Source of the DNA: CAVPRW01 sp046727435 [NCBI: bacterium] | Lineage (GTDB): Bacteria; Tectomicrobia; Entotheonellia; J063 | Direction of reading: 5' to 3' | Assembly: GCA_046727435.1 (NCBI GenBank) | Contig: JBKPCR010000170.1 | Span: 1 to 13,470, forward strand | Length of the DNA stretch: 13,470 bases | In this document: positions 1 to 7,570 of the stretch, piece after piece | How the letters are laid out: each line of letters starts with the position of its first letter | Numbering within the stretch: the stretch's first letter is position 1 | The notes under the pieces: model-generated | Told to the model about the DNA's origin: nothing | Databases searched by the model: none | The model's input: the letters and a program-made list of their open reading frames with translations, nothing else | Made by a program: the position numbers and the translations under genes

Positions 1-1170
1 GGCATATTGTTGTGTTGGACCAACAACGGGCAGAGGCCAACGAATATCCTTGCTAAAGGAGCCCAGCGGCACGAAGGTCGAGCCGTAAAAAGTGAAATCC
101 AGCAGCCCATCGGACCGCTGCTCGAACTTCACCCAGGCCGAAACGGCGATAGCATCTACGCTGATAATCCGATCGCAGCCGAGGTCAAGCTGGACGACGG
201 CACCATCTGGAAGAATATCACGACGCCGGAGAAAGCAAAGGTGGCCGAGACGCTCGGAGAATTCCGGGGTAATTACGTCTATAACTTGATGGATGAACAT
301 ATCCGCGCCTTCAATGCCGAAGTGATGCAACTCTTTCAGTGGGATGACCATGAGGTGACGAATAACTGGTTTCCGGGAGGAGTCATCGACGATCGGAACC
401 CACGGTATCAGCAATACACGGTGAAGAGCCATGACCTCCTAGCCGCCAATGCGCGACGTGCCTTCCTCGAATACCTGCCACTGCGCCTCGATCCACAGGA
501 TCCTGAGCGGATCTATCGCGCCTTCAATTACGGCCCGTCGCTTGATGTGTTCATGATCGACGAACGGAGCTACCGCGGACCAAACTCCGCCAATCGTCAG
601 GAGGGGTCCAGCGCCGCCACGGCGTTCCTGGGTATGCCACAACTGCGTTGGCTTAAACGGGCATTGTTGGCCTCGAATGCCACCTGGAAGGTGATCGCCA
701 GCGACATGCCGCTGGGCCTCCTGATCCCAGATGTCAATGGCTTTGAAGCTTGGGCCAACGGCGATGGTCCGGCGCTGGGTCGCGAGCTGGAACTGGCGGG
801 CTTACTGGGCTTTATTAAGGCGAACGACATCGCCAATGTGGTGTGGCTGACCGCCGATGTCCACTATGCCGCGGCCCATTACTATGACCCGGCGAAAGCC
901 CCGTTCACCGACTTCAATCCGTTCTGGGAATTCGTGGCCGGACCCCTACATGCCGGGACCTTCAGGCCGAACAAACTCGACAATACTTTTGGGCCCGAGG
1001 TCAAGTTCCTGAGCATCCCTGAGGGGCTCAAGCTCAATCGACCGCCGGGCGACGGCCTGCAATTTTTTGGGCTGGTCAAGATTGACGGCAAGAGTGAGGT
1101 GATGACCGTCTCCTTCCACAATTTGCTGGGGGCGAAAATCTACGGCATAGAGTTGACCCCTGAAACCTAG
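1..1170 (+). CDS. PhoD-like metallophosphatase, 5'-truncated or rearranged
   Basis: Phosphodiesterase/alkaline phosphatase D-like enzyme, normally exported and acting on phosphate esters with a metal centre. The frame is open from base 1 and ends at TAG 1168-1170. Family motifs run in order: GDSIYAD (from about base 145), QWDDHEVTNNWFPGG (about 337-381), DVFMIDERSYRG, and WLTADVHYAAAHYYDP near base 850, the late metal-binding region. Homology to the family begins at GDSIYADNP. The roughly 48 residues before it do not resemble the expected PhoD N-terminal and first metal-ligand regions, and no signal peptide is visible. A TTG at base 7 is the first possible start but has no convincing Shine-Dalgarno. 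Either the gene starts outside the window or its 5' part has been replaced (see findings). The family call is firm; an intact product is doubtful. Confidence 0.8.
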   Translation, partial: GILLCWTNNGQRPTNILAKGAQRHEGRAVKSEIQQPIGPLLELHPGRNGDSIYADNPIAAEVKLDDGTIWKNITTPEKAKVAETLGEFRGNYVYNLMDEHIRAFNAEVMQLFQWDDHEVTNNWFPGGVIDDRNPRYQQYTVKSHDLLAANARRAFLEYLPLRLDPQDPERIYRAFNYGPSLDVFMIDERSYRGPNSANRQEGSSAATAFLGMPQLRWLKRALLASNATWKVIASDMPLGLLIPDVNGFEAWANGDGPALGRELELAGLLGFIKANDIANVVWLTADVHYAAAHYYDPAKAPFTDFNPFWEFVAGPLHAGTFRPNKLDNTFGPEVKFLSIPEGLKLNRPPGDGLQFFGLVKIDGKSEVMTVSFHNLLGAKIYGIELTPET

Positions 1171-1279
1171 GATGTTTCGCTGCTTCTCAGTTCCCTACAC
1201 TTCTGGTGCAGAGCGGGACAGGGGAGTTTAAGGTGCGGTTCACGTAAGTATCCGCAACCGTGGAAGCGCGCACCGGCCA

Positions 1280-2410
1280 TCAGCCGGCCAGGGTCACGCC
1301 GATCACTCGGCCGATGCCATAGGTCAGCCCCGCCGCCGCTAATCCGAAGAACAGTTGCCGGCTCCCTGCATAGAACGCGTTCCGACCCGTAAAGAGCGTA
1401 ATCGCTGCCCCGATCACGAAGAGCGCCGCCGCACTGATGCCGAGGCTGGCCATGACGGCGGGCATCCCGCTCAGGATCGTAAAAGGCACGACGGGCAGGA
1501 TAGCGCCGATGGCAAAGAGGACAAACGACGTCGCCGCTGCCTCCCAGGGCGACCCTCCCAGCTCTCCAGGATCGAGTCCCAACTCCTCCTGTGCTAGGGT
1601 CTCCAGCGCCTTGTGTGGGTCCGTCATGAACTCGGCGGCCAGCTTGCCCGCGTCGTCTGGGGTCAGTCCCTTCGCCTCATAAATCAGCTTCAGTTCCTGC
1701 TGTTCCTCTTGCGGGAAGGCGGCGATCTCGTTAGCTTCGATGGCCAGCTGACGCTGCGAGAGTTCGCGGGCGCTCTGCACTGACACCCATTCTCCCATAG
1801 CCATGGAACAGGCGCCCGCCAGTAAACCCGCCAGACCGGTAACCAGGATGCCTTGGCCTGAGAGCTGCGCGCCAGCGACCCCCATCACCAGGCTCAGATT
1901 AGACACCAGCCCATCATTCGCTCCCAGCACTGCAGCCCGGAGCGCATTGCCTCCAACGGCCCGATGACGACCCTCGAGCCGGGCCAGCGTCCGGCCCTCG
2001 ATCCCCATGGGGGATGCCCTGGCGATGGCCCGTAGGATGCGAGCATGAGAGCGTTCGTCGGCGGGCAATGTAGTTCGCCGCGCTTCCGGCTGGGTGTCAT
2101 ACATATGTTGGTCCACCTGTTCCAACGTCGCAAGAGTGGGCAGCACCCATGACGCGCCCAAGCGCTTCGCCAGCCAACGCAGCGTCCGTGCCCGCCAACT
2201 CGGCCTCCTCGGCGGCACCGGCTGACCCGCCTGGCGCAGCTGCTCCTCCCAGAGCCCGGCATGCGCCTCCTCGACCGACGCCAGGCGCCGATAGATTTCT
2301 GCTAGTTGCGGTTGACTGGTCACCTCAGCCATGGTGCGGTAGAGCATGGCCCCATCAATTTCCCCTTGCATATTGATGCGGTAGCGAGCGATATCTTCTG
2401 GCTGTGCCAT
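1280..2410 (-). CDS. Ferritin-like domain / VIT1-CCC1 family membrane protein
   Basis: A 376-residue inner-membrane protein probably moving or handling Fe(II)/Mn(II). Residues about 5-130 are ferritin-like: E17 with Y24 on one helix, EEAH at 47-50, DERSH at 118-122. From about 155 comes a VIT1/CCC1 domain: LRAAVLGANDGLVSNLSLVMG (first membrane segment), GLLAGACSMAMGEWVSVQSARE (second), a soluble Glu-rich metal-binding stretch at about 220-285, and three C-terminal membrane segments (291-315, 318-341, 350-373). I chose the ATG at 2410 because AAGGAGG lies just upstream of it; a TTG at 2431 would place that Shine-Dalgarno inside the coding region. The ferritin/VIT1 combination is a known bacterial architecture, sometimes called membrane-bound ferritin. 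The gene is complete, and the next gene upstream on the same strand is 270 bases away. Confidence 0.9.
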   Translation of the reverse strand: MAQPEDIARYRINMQGEIDGAMLYRTMAEVTSQPQLAEIYRRLASVEEAHAGLWEEQLRQAGQPVPPRRPSWRARTLRWLAKRLGASWVLPTLATLEQVDQHMYDTQPEARRTTLPADERSHARILRAIARASPMGIEGRTLARLEGRHRAVGGNALRAAVLGANDGLVSNLSLVMGVAGAQLSGQGILVTGLAGLLAGACSMAMGEWVSVQSARELSQRQLAIEANEIAAFPQEEQQELKLIYEAKGLTPDDAGKLAAEFMTDPHKALETLAQEELGLDPGELGGSPWEAAATSFVLFAIGAILPVVPFTILSGMPAVMASLGISAAALFVIGAAITLFTGRNAFYAGSRQLFFGLAAAGLTYGIGRVIGVTLAG

Positions 2411-2683
2411 ATGCCCTCCTTCATGAGCCAACTCCCGTTGATCATTTTCATCATACTCTCTGACACCCAGACCCAGCGCATGCGCCGATGGACAGACTTG
2501 CCAACGGGGGGTCCCCTACCATCCAGGCGTGCACGGATTGGTGACGATGGAGAAGACCTCGACTGCGATACTGAAGAATGAAGCAGCGGTGGGAACACAC
2601 GCAACTCTCATGGAGCTCACACGGCGCCGCTCCCAGCCACTGGCACATTAAAGAGAATGACAGCGTGTAAGGCGCTTACTGCG

Positions 2684-3553
2684 TCAATTCGTCACGGGTC
2701 TGGAATCGCTGCCATTGCTGCGCGGCAGTCTTTTGCGAAGCAACTCTTCGACGTCGTCAATCTTCTCACCCAGCAGGTTCAGCTTGCCCGCGAGACCTTG
2801 GATCTGAAGCTCGGCACGGCGGTTTACATCATAGTCGAGCTCACCCCGCAGACGATCCTTGGCGTCCTGGCGATTCTGGCTCATCATGATCACAGGTGCC
2901 TGGATGGCCGCTAGCATGGAGAGGAACAGGTTGAGCAAAATGAAGGGATACGGATCCCAGGCCGACCGGTCCAACAGCACATTAGCGGCCGTGTAGACGA
3001 CCAAAACGACCCCAAACGTAATGATGAAGGACCAGGAGCCGCCAAAGCGGGCGACCGAGTCAGCGATGCGCTCGGGAAACGTCGCTTTCTCCTCGATGAC
3101 CTCGTTCGGGTTGCGCGTGGCGCGACTGCGCACCAACTCCTGAGCGGCGTGCAACTGGCGGCCCAACACCGTCAGCATGTCCATTCCCGCATCCGGTTTG
3201 CGCTGTACCAGCACAGCGATGTGATCGCGATCAACTTCGAGGCAGACGCTGTCATCAAGGGCAATGGCGTCGGTTTGGTGAGGCGTGCGCTCGATCATAG
3301 ACGCGAAGCCGAAGAACTCGCCCGCGGCTGGTTCATGGATGACGACTTCCTGGTGATCTTCATCGAGGGTGGTGACCCGGACTGACCCCGAGATCATGAC
3401 GTACGCTCGCCCTCCTGGATCGCCCGCCTTGTAAATGCGCTGGCGTGTGGCGAAGGTCTTGATGTCGACTTGTGCAGCCAAAACAGCAATCTCCTCCTCG
3501 TCTAGCAGAGCGAATAACGGAACCTGTCTCAGCACGTCCGGGTTACACGGCAT
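2684..3553 (-). CDS. Cyclic nucleotide-binding-like and DUF1003 membrane protein
   Basis: A 289-residue protein joining a Crp-type sensor domain to a DUF1003 membrane domain. Residues about 8-125 form the cNMP-binding fold (LFALLDEEEIAVLA, then AGDPGGRAYVMISGSVRV, then GEFFGFASMIE). The Arg expected in the phosphate-binding cassette (GE...RTA) is not seen; the sequence reads GEFFGFASMIERTPHQTDAI, so the ligand may not be cAMP. Residues about 155-275 are DUF1003: membrane segments at 174-194 and 203-224, with the family-typical NxxLS...APVIMMSQNRQ stretch and a charged coiled-coil tail. The frame is open upstream to 3853, but the start is set at ATG 3553 with GAGGT five bases before it and homology beginning there. 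Its role is not established; signal-responsive membrane function is inference from the domains. Confidence 0.85.
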   Translation of the reverse strand: MPCNPDVLRQVPLFALLDEEEIAVLAAQVDIKTFATRQRIYKAGDPGGRAYVMISGSVRVTTLDEDHQEVVIHEPAAGEFFGFASMIERTPHQTDAIALDDSVCLEVDRDHIAVLVQRKPDAGMDMLTVLGRQLHAAQELVRSRATRNPNEVIEEKATFPERIADSVARFGGSWSFIITFGVVLVVYTAANVLLDRSAWDPYPFILLNLFLSMLAAIQAPVIMMSQNRQDAKDRLRGELDYDVNRRAELQIQGLAGKLNLLGEKIDDVEELLRKRLPRSNGSDSRPVTN

Positions 3554-3920
3554 GACTGACCTCGTCAGAACAGAGTGGGGTATGCTCGAGCCCGTCCTCG
3601 AATCTCTTGAAGCAGCTGACCGGAAGCACAGCAAGATCCGCTCTAGAAGTTCGCGAGAATCAGAAGTCGGCCTCCGCGCCCGCATCCTCAAAAGAACTCG
3701 TGCGGTCGAAATATACATCCTCGGCGGTGAATATGGGCGATGCTGAGCTAGAATGCAAGGTAGCCGAGGGTGTCGCTGATATATATCCCTTCCGTGACCA
3801 GTTCTTGCAAAAAGTCGCCAAGATTTAACTTCGGCATAACCGATTCTTGACACTTCGAGCCTAACGTCCTACCTAGGTAATCCTAGATCATACGCTTCAG
3901 CCTAAGGGGAGACACCATCT
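3554..3920. promoter_or_regulatory. Divergent intergenic region between DUF1003 gene and glgP
   Basis: This 367-base gap separates two divergently transcribed genes and should hold both promoters. On the plus strand TTGACA at 3847-3852 is a perfect -35 hexamer, but the hexamer 17 bases on (TACCTA, 3870-3875) matches -10 poorly. The 10-base palindrome TACCTAGGTA lies at 3870-3879. The glgP Shine-Dalgarno AAGGGGAG is at 3904-3911. On the minus strand, TTGCAA near 3805-3810 and TATATA near 3780-3785 are a weak candidate for the DUF1003 gene. I see no credible coding region here. Confidence 0.35.
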
Positions 3921-5876
3921 ATGCACGCGCCTCGGACCGAGACTCTGTCCGTAAAGGACCCCCTTACGCAATACGAACAAGGGTTAGACGTGACATTACC
4001 CACCCAGCCCCACGCGGCCTATGAGCGACGTTTGATCTTCGACCATCTGGTCGAACCTCAAGCTTCCACTCTCCGTCAGCGTTTTGAAGCGATCGCGGGA
4101 GCATTGCGCGACCTTCTGGCACAACGCTGGCTGCTGACCAGCAGAACCTACGATCGCGAAAATCCGAAGCAGGTGTATTATCTGTCGATGGAATTCCTGC
4201 TCGGACGGTCGCTCACCAACAATCTGACCAATCTGTTGGTCGAACCGATCGTGCACGACATCATCCAGCGCGAGGGTTTGGACCTGTTGCAGCTAGCACA
4301 GGAGGAGCCGGATGCCGGCCTGGGCAATGGCGGCCTCGGGCGTCTCGCCGCTCGCTTCATCGACTCGCTGGCAGCCATGCAGATTCCAGCGATCGGCTAT
4401 GGGCTGCGCTACCATTACGGGATCTTTCGCCAGCAGATCCAGAACGGCCACCAGATCGAACATCCCGATCCCTGGCTGCGGCACCCCGACCCTTGGGAAG
4501 GGCCACGCTCCCAGGAAATCGTCCCAGTCAAGTTCAAGGCCTCGATCCGCCTGGAAAATGGGGTCGAGCGGGTGTTCGACAATCAACCCGCCGTGTTTCT
4601 AGGGGCCCCCTACCATCGGCCGGTCATCGGCTATGGTGGCAAAACGATCAACACCCTCCGACTGTGGGAAGCGAGTGCTCGTGAAGCATTCGACTCCGAC
4701 GAATTCAGTGGCAGTGACTTCGTCGGGGCGGTGCATCAAAAGATCATCGCCGAGAGCTTGACCTGCGTGCTCTATCCGGACGATTCCACCGAGCGTGGCC
4801 GGTCCTTACGTTTTACCCAGGAGTATTTTTTGGTCGCCTGCTCGCTGGCAGATATCATGCCGCGCTTCCGCCGTCGGGGCAACGACTGGCAGGCTCTGCC
4901 AGAGAAGGTGGCGATCCAACTCAACGATACGCATCCCAGCATGGCGGTGGCCGAGCTCAGGCGCATTCTGCTCGATCTGGCCGGGCTGAGTTGGGAGGGG
5001 GCCTGGGATCTCACCACGCGTACGCTGGCGTATACCAACCACACCCTCTTGCCCGAAGCATTGGAGAAGTGGCCCGTGCGGCTGTTTGAACTGATGGGGC
5101 CCAGACACCTGGAAATCATCTATGAGATCAACCGCCGTTTCCTGTATGCCGTACAGACATCTTTCCCTGGCGACGATGCGCGAACAGAGCGCATGAGCTT
5201 GATCGAAGAGCTGCCGGTTAAGCAGGTCCGTATCAAGCTGATCAACGACGTGGCTGCCATCATCGATGCTGACCCAGCGGTCAGTGGCCGGCTCAAAGTG
5301 CATTTCCTCCCCGACTATAACGTCAGCCTCGCCGAGCGGCTGATTCCCGCCAGCGATGTATCGGAGCAGCTCTCGACGGCGGGCTACGAGGCCAGTGGCA
5401 CCAGCCATATGAGGTTCATGATGAACGGCGCCCTGACCGTCGGCACCCGTGACGGTGCCACCATCGAGATGGCCAAGGAGGCTGGTGAGGAAAACTTCTT
5501 CCTCTTCGGCCTGACAGCGGAAGAAGTCTTGGCCAGCCGTGGCTGCTATAACCCGCATTGGCACTACGAGCATGAGCCAAATCTCCGCTACGCTCTAGAT
5601 ATGATCCGCGACAATGCCTTTAGCCATGCGGAGCACGGCGCCTTCGCCCCGATCTGGGACATGCTCATCCCACACGGCGACCATTACATGCACTTGGCAG
5701 ACCTGTCCTCCTACGCTCGCACGCAGGAGAAGGTTGGAGAATTGTATGCACGACCCGAGGTCTGGGCGCAGAAGGCGATTCTGAATGTCGGCCATTCCGG
5801 AAAGTTCTCGAGCGACCGCACCATCGCAGAATACGCCGCCGATATCTGGCGGGTGAAGCCCTGCCCGGTGCGGTAG
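3921..5876 (+). CDS. glgP: Glycogen/maltodextrin phosphorylase with internal deletion and no PLP lysine
   Basis: Glycogen phosphorylase (GT35) normally releases glucose-1-phosphate from alpha-1,4-glucans using pyridoxal phosphate. The product has 651 residues; the family usually has about 810-840. The N-terminal half is well preserved: YYLSMEFLLGRSL at 86-98, GLGNGGLGRLA at 133-143, PAIGYGLRYHYGIFRQ, AIQLNDTHPSMA at 331-342, YTNHTLLPEALEKWP. At residue 437/438 (base 5232) MSLIEE...KQVR jumps to IKLINDVAAII, skipping about 180 residues that in the family hold GSHAVNG, NGITPRRW and the phosphate-site KR(I/L)HEYKRQ. The PLP-lysine motif EASGTGNMK reads EASGTSHMR, with Arg498 in place of lysine. 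The rest runs to the normal C-terminus (SGKFSSDRTI). ATG 3921 has a clear Shine-Dalgarno. The frame is intact, but catalysis looks impossible; a remnant, or a non-catalytic glucan-binding protein, would fit. Confidence 0.85.
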   Translation: MHAPRTETLSVKDPLTQYEQGLDVTLPTQPHAAYERRLIFDHLVEPQASTLRQRFEAIAGALRDLLAQRWLLTSRTYDRENPKQVYYLSMEFLLGRSLTNNLTNLLVEPIVHDIIQREGLDLLQLAQEEPDAGLGNGGLGRLAARFIDSLAAMQIPAIGYGLRYHYGIFRQQIQNGHQIEHPDPWLRHPDPWEGPRSQEIVPVKFKASIRLENGVERVFDNQPAVFLGAPYHRPVIGYGGKTINTLRLWEASAREAFDSDEFSGSDFVGAVHQKIIAESLTCVLYPDDSTERGRSLRFTQEYFLVACSLADIMPRFRRRGNDWQALPEKVAIQLNDTHPSMAVAELRRILLDLAGLSWEGAWDLTTRTLAYTNHTLLPEALEKWPVRLFELMGPRHLEIIYEINRRFLYAVQTSFPGDDARTERMSLIEELPVKQVRIKLINDVAAIIDADPAVSGRLKVHFLPDYNVSLAERLIPASDVSEQLSTAGYEASGTSHMRFMMNGALTVGTRDGATIEMAKEAGEENFFLFGLTAEEVLASRGCYNPHWHYEHEPNLRYALDMIRDNAFSHAEHGAFAPIWDMLIPHGDHYMHLADLSSYARTQEKVGELYARPEVWAQKAILNVGHSGKFSSDRTIAEYAADIWRVKPCPVR

Positions 5877-5950
5877 GGATGCACCGCGAACGAGCGGAGC
5901 TTTGCCTACTATCATGAAGGGCAACTCAGAAGCCATGGGCGAACACAGCC

Positions 5951-6481
5951 ATGTACAACCAACAGTCTGAGGATCGGCCGAGACCTCTTTGGTATGCCCT
6001 TTACACCCGCAGCCATTGTGAGCAGTTAGTCTGCGATCAACTGGCCGCAAAAGGGTTTTACATGTTCCTGCCCAAGATTGACGTATGGTCGCAACGGGCG
6101 GGGAAGCAACATCTCATCTCCGTGCCCATGTTTCCTGGTTACCTGTTCCTGCAGCATGCCATCGATAAAAGCAGCTATATCGACGTGCGCAAGGCACGTG
6201 GCCTGGTGCGTATTCTTGGTGAATGCTGGGATAAACCAAGCATCGTACCGGATGCCGAAATCGAGGCGATTCAAACCACCCTCAGGGCGGCCATACCCGT
6301 TATGCCCCATCCATACCTTCGGGAAGGGCAACGAGTGCGCATTACGCAAGGATCGCTACGAGGAGTAGAAGGCATCTTAATACAGAGCAAACCGGCGAAG
6401 GGGCTGCTAATCCTCTCTGTTGACCTGCTTCAACGCAGCATCGCTGTGGAGATCGATTGCAATGAGGTCGCGGCGGCATGA
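5951..6481 (+). CDS. NusG-like specialised transcription elongation factor (RfaH/UpxY type)
   Basis: A 176-residue NusG paralog expected to bind RNA polymerase and suppress pausing or termination on a particular operon. The NGN domain covers about 12-118: [27 protein letters not shown], then [12 protein letters not shown], the hallmark NGN core. A KOW domain follows at about 122-173 ([21 protein letters not shown]). The 74-base gap after glgP holds no clear promoter, and only a weak purine run precedes ATG 5951. The stop overlaps a downstream ATG (ATGA, 6478-6481), a form typical of coupled genes. Paralogs of this kind usually head polysaccharide or exopolysaccharide operons. What follows here is debris of sugar-metabolism genes, so the original target operon may be lost. 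It is unlikely to be housekeeping NusG because no secE, rplK or rplA gene adjoins it. Confidence 0.85.
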   Translation: MYNQQSEDRPRPLWYALYTRSHCEQLVCDQLAAKGFYMFLPKIDVWSQRAGKQHLISVPMFPGYLFLQHAIDKSSYIDVRKARGLVRILGECWDKPSIVPDAEIEAIQTTLRAAIPVMPHPYLREGQRVRITQGSLRGVEGILIQSKPAKGLLILSVDLLQRSIAVEIDCNEVAAA

Positions 6482-6585
6482 AGAGCAAGAGCATTGACCT
6501 TGACAGGCAGCGGTTGCAACATCATGAATCGTTGGCGGCGATGTCAATCACCCGAACTCGCGGATACAGCGTCCAAGGAGGACCC

Positions 6586-6846
6586 ATGAACGCATCGCTT
6601 CCTGAAGTATATCTGGCTCGGCATGGTGAGACAGCATGGACGATCAGTCATCAGCCGCAAGCTGCCGACCTCTTCGGGCCCATCTACGACGAGACCGACG
6701 GCGTCGACGGTTGGGTCTCCCTCGAAGTCTCACCATTGCTAGCTTATGACACGACGCGCACTATCGCCCAGGCTAGAGAGCTGCATGCCCGAGCGCGACG
6801 CTATCGGCAGAGGGTCGATGTGTTCGAAGGAGCGCGCAGCTCCTGA
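6586..6846 (+). pseudogene. Histidine phosphatase start fused to transaldolase fragment
   Basis: ATG 6586 follows a strong AAGGAGG (6574-6580). Residues 1-23 are the start of a phosphoglycerate-mutase-like histidine phosphatase, with the catalytic signature LARHGETAW at 10-18. From about residue 25 (base 6660) the reading changes without a frame break to a transaldolase segment: [20 protein letters not shown] at 26-45, then [20 protein letters not shown] and LHARA (to about base 6795). In transaldolases this stretch is followed by GRPNLFIKIPGT; here it degrades into an unrecognised tail ending at TGA 6844. The Lys nucleophile of transaldolase and the second His of the phosphatase are both absent. 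The frame is open back to ATG 6478, but the Shine-Dalgarno favours 6586. The most likely origin is a deletion joining two genes that once lay in the same operon. Confidence 0.7.
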
Positions 6847-6869
6847 CTCTGCAGGAGGGCCGACAGAGC

Positions 6870-7165
6870 ATGGATCCGCAGCCGCTGGTCATGAATCACG
6901 CCGCCGAGGTCGAACTTTCCCCGGGCCGTCCATTGCCACTGGGAGCGACCGTTTGGCGCGGGGGTGTGAACTTCACCATCGCCAGTCGCTATGGTTCGTC
7001 TGTCACGCTGTGAATCTTCATCTCGGGTGAGCAGGAGGCGATCCTGGAGTTTCCCCTCGACGCCCGCTTCCATCGCACGGGCGAGGTCTGGCACGCCTTC
7101 CTGAAGGGGCCCGATCCCAGTATCCAATTCACCTATCGCATGGGCCGGGCCCCCAATCCGGAGTC
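6870..7165 (+). pseudogene. Glycogen debranching enzyme (GlgX/TreX-type) N-terminal fragment
   Basis: ATG 6870 has AGGAGGG upstream (about 6852-6858). The translation carries the N-terminal CBM48 part of an isoamylase-type debranching enzyme: LSPGRPLPLGATVWRGGVNF, then TIASRYGSSVTL, an in-frame TGA at 7011-7013, and on in the same frame IFISGEQEAILEFPLDARFH, RTGEVWHAFLKGPDPSIQF and TYRMGRAPNP. After about base 7160 homology fades; a short PRFDLQVDL in another frame may be the expected next segment (HRFDP...LLDPYA), implying a frameshift as well. The catalytic alpha-amylase barrel is missing altogether. The intact enzyme removes alpha-1,6 branches so that phosphorylase can continue, so it belongs functionally with the damaged glgP 1 kb upstream. 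The frame itself stays open to 7574 without homology. Confidence 0.7.
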
Positions 7166-7570
7166 ATACTGCCTCGCTTTGACCTCCAGGTGGATCTCTA
7201 ACCCCTTACCCAACCACATAGCCTACGAAGCCGCCGCCGGCGTGTACACGTGGAGATTTTCAACAATCACCGCACCCTGCCGTCAGTCGGTTTTGGGGCG
7301 GAGGCCAGATAGCCTCCTCAGACGGCCAGCGCTTCAGGATAGGGGAAAGTTCGCCACTGGCGGCCACCTGGGCGGCGAGGTCGGGGTCCGCCAGATTTTT
7401 CTCACTCTCCTAATCCGAAATCGACATAGCGGCGTAGATGGCAGTAGAGAAGGTCTGAACGAAGATGTGCCGAGGGAGTGCCTCCGGACATCGCGGTGGT
7501 GGCGACGTGCCACCCTAAAGGAGTCCAACACCGTTGGACATGATAGCTATGGCCTTCGGAGGAGGTCATC
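7166..7570. other. Degenerate stretch between debranching fragment and small exported protein
   Basis: This 405-base stretch has no intact gene. It contains a possible Tn3-family transposase scrap (see separate entry) and, on the opposite strand, frames with stops that read somewhat like protein (HIFVQTFSTAIYAAMSISD then stop; SEKNLADPDLAAQVAASGEL). Neither minus-strand piece is recognisable to me. A perfect inverted repeat, GTCCAAC-ACC-GTTGGAC, lies at 7523-7539 just ahead of the next gene and may belong to its control region. Confidence 0.4.
7288..7406 (+). pseudogene. Possible Tn3-family transposase remnant
   Basis: In the plus frame starting at 7288 the peptide RFWGGGQIASSDGQRFRIG matches the spaced pattern W-G-x-G-x-x-x-S-S-D-G-Q-x-F-x-x-G known from the DDE region of Tn3-family TnpA proteins. 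A weaker ARSGSARFF follows before TAA near 7404. Only about 40 residues are open, without a start or the flanking transposase. The opposite strand also gives a protein-like reading across the same bases, so this could be a chance resemblance. Confidence 0.3.

Noticed and set aside
3607-3828. Open frames in the glgP/DUF1003 divergent region
   Set aside because: Composition is unlike the neighbours, no Shine-Dalgarno or motif is present, and the sequence lies where promoters are expected.
4806-5573. 255-codon minus-strand open frame
   Set aside because: It lies antisense to glgP, has no recognisable motif, and follows from the GC-rich codon pattern of the real gene.
5951-6481. Housekeeping nusG
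   Set aside because: The secE-nusG-rplKA context is absent, and the NGN/KOW sequence is of the specialised paralog kind.
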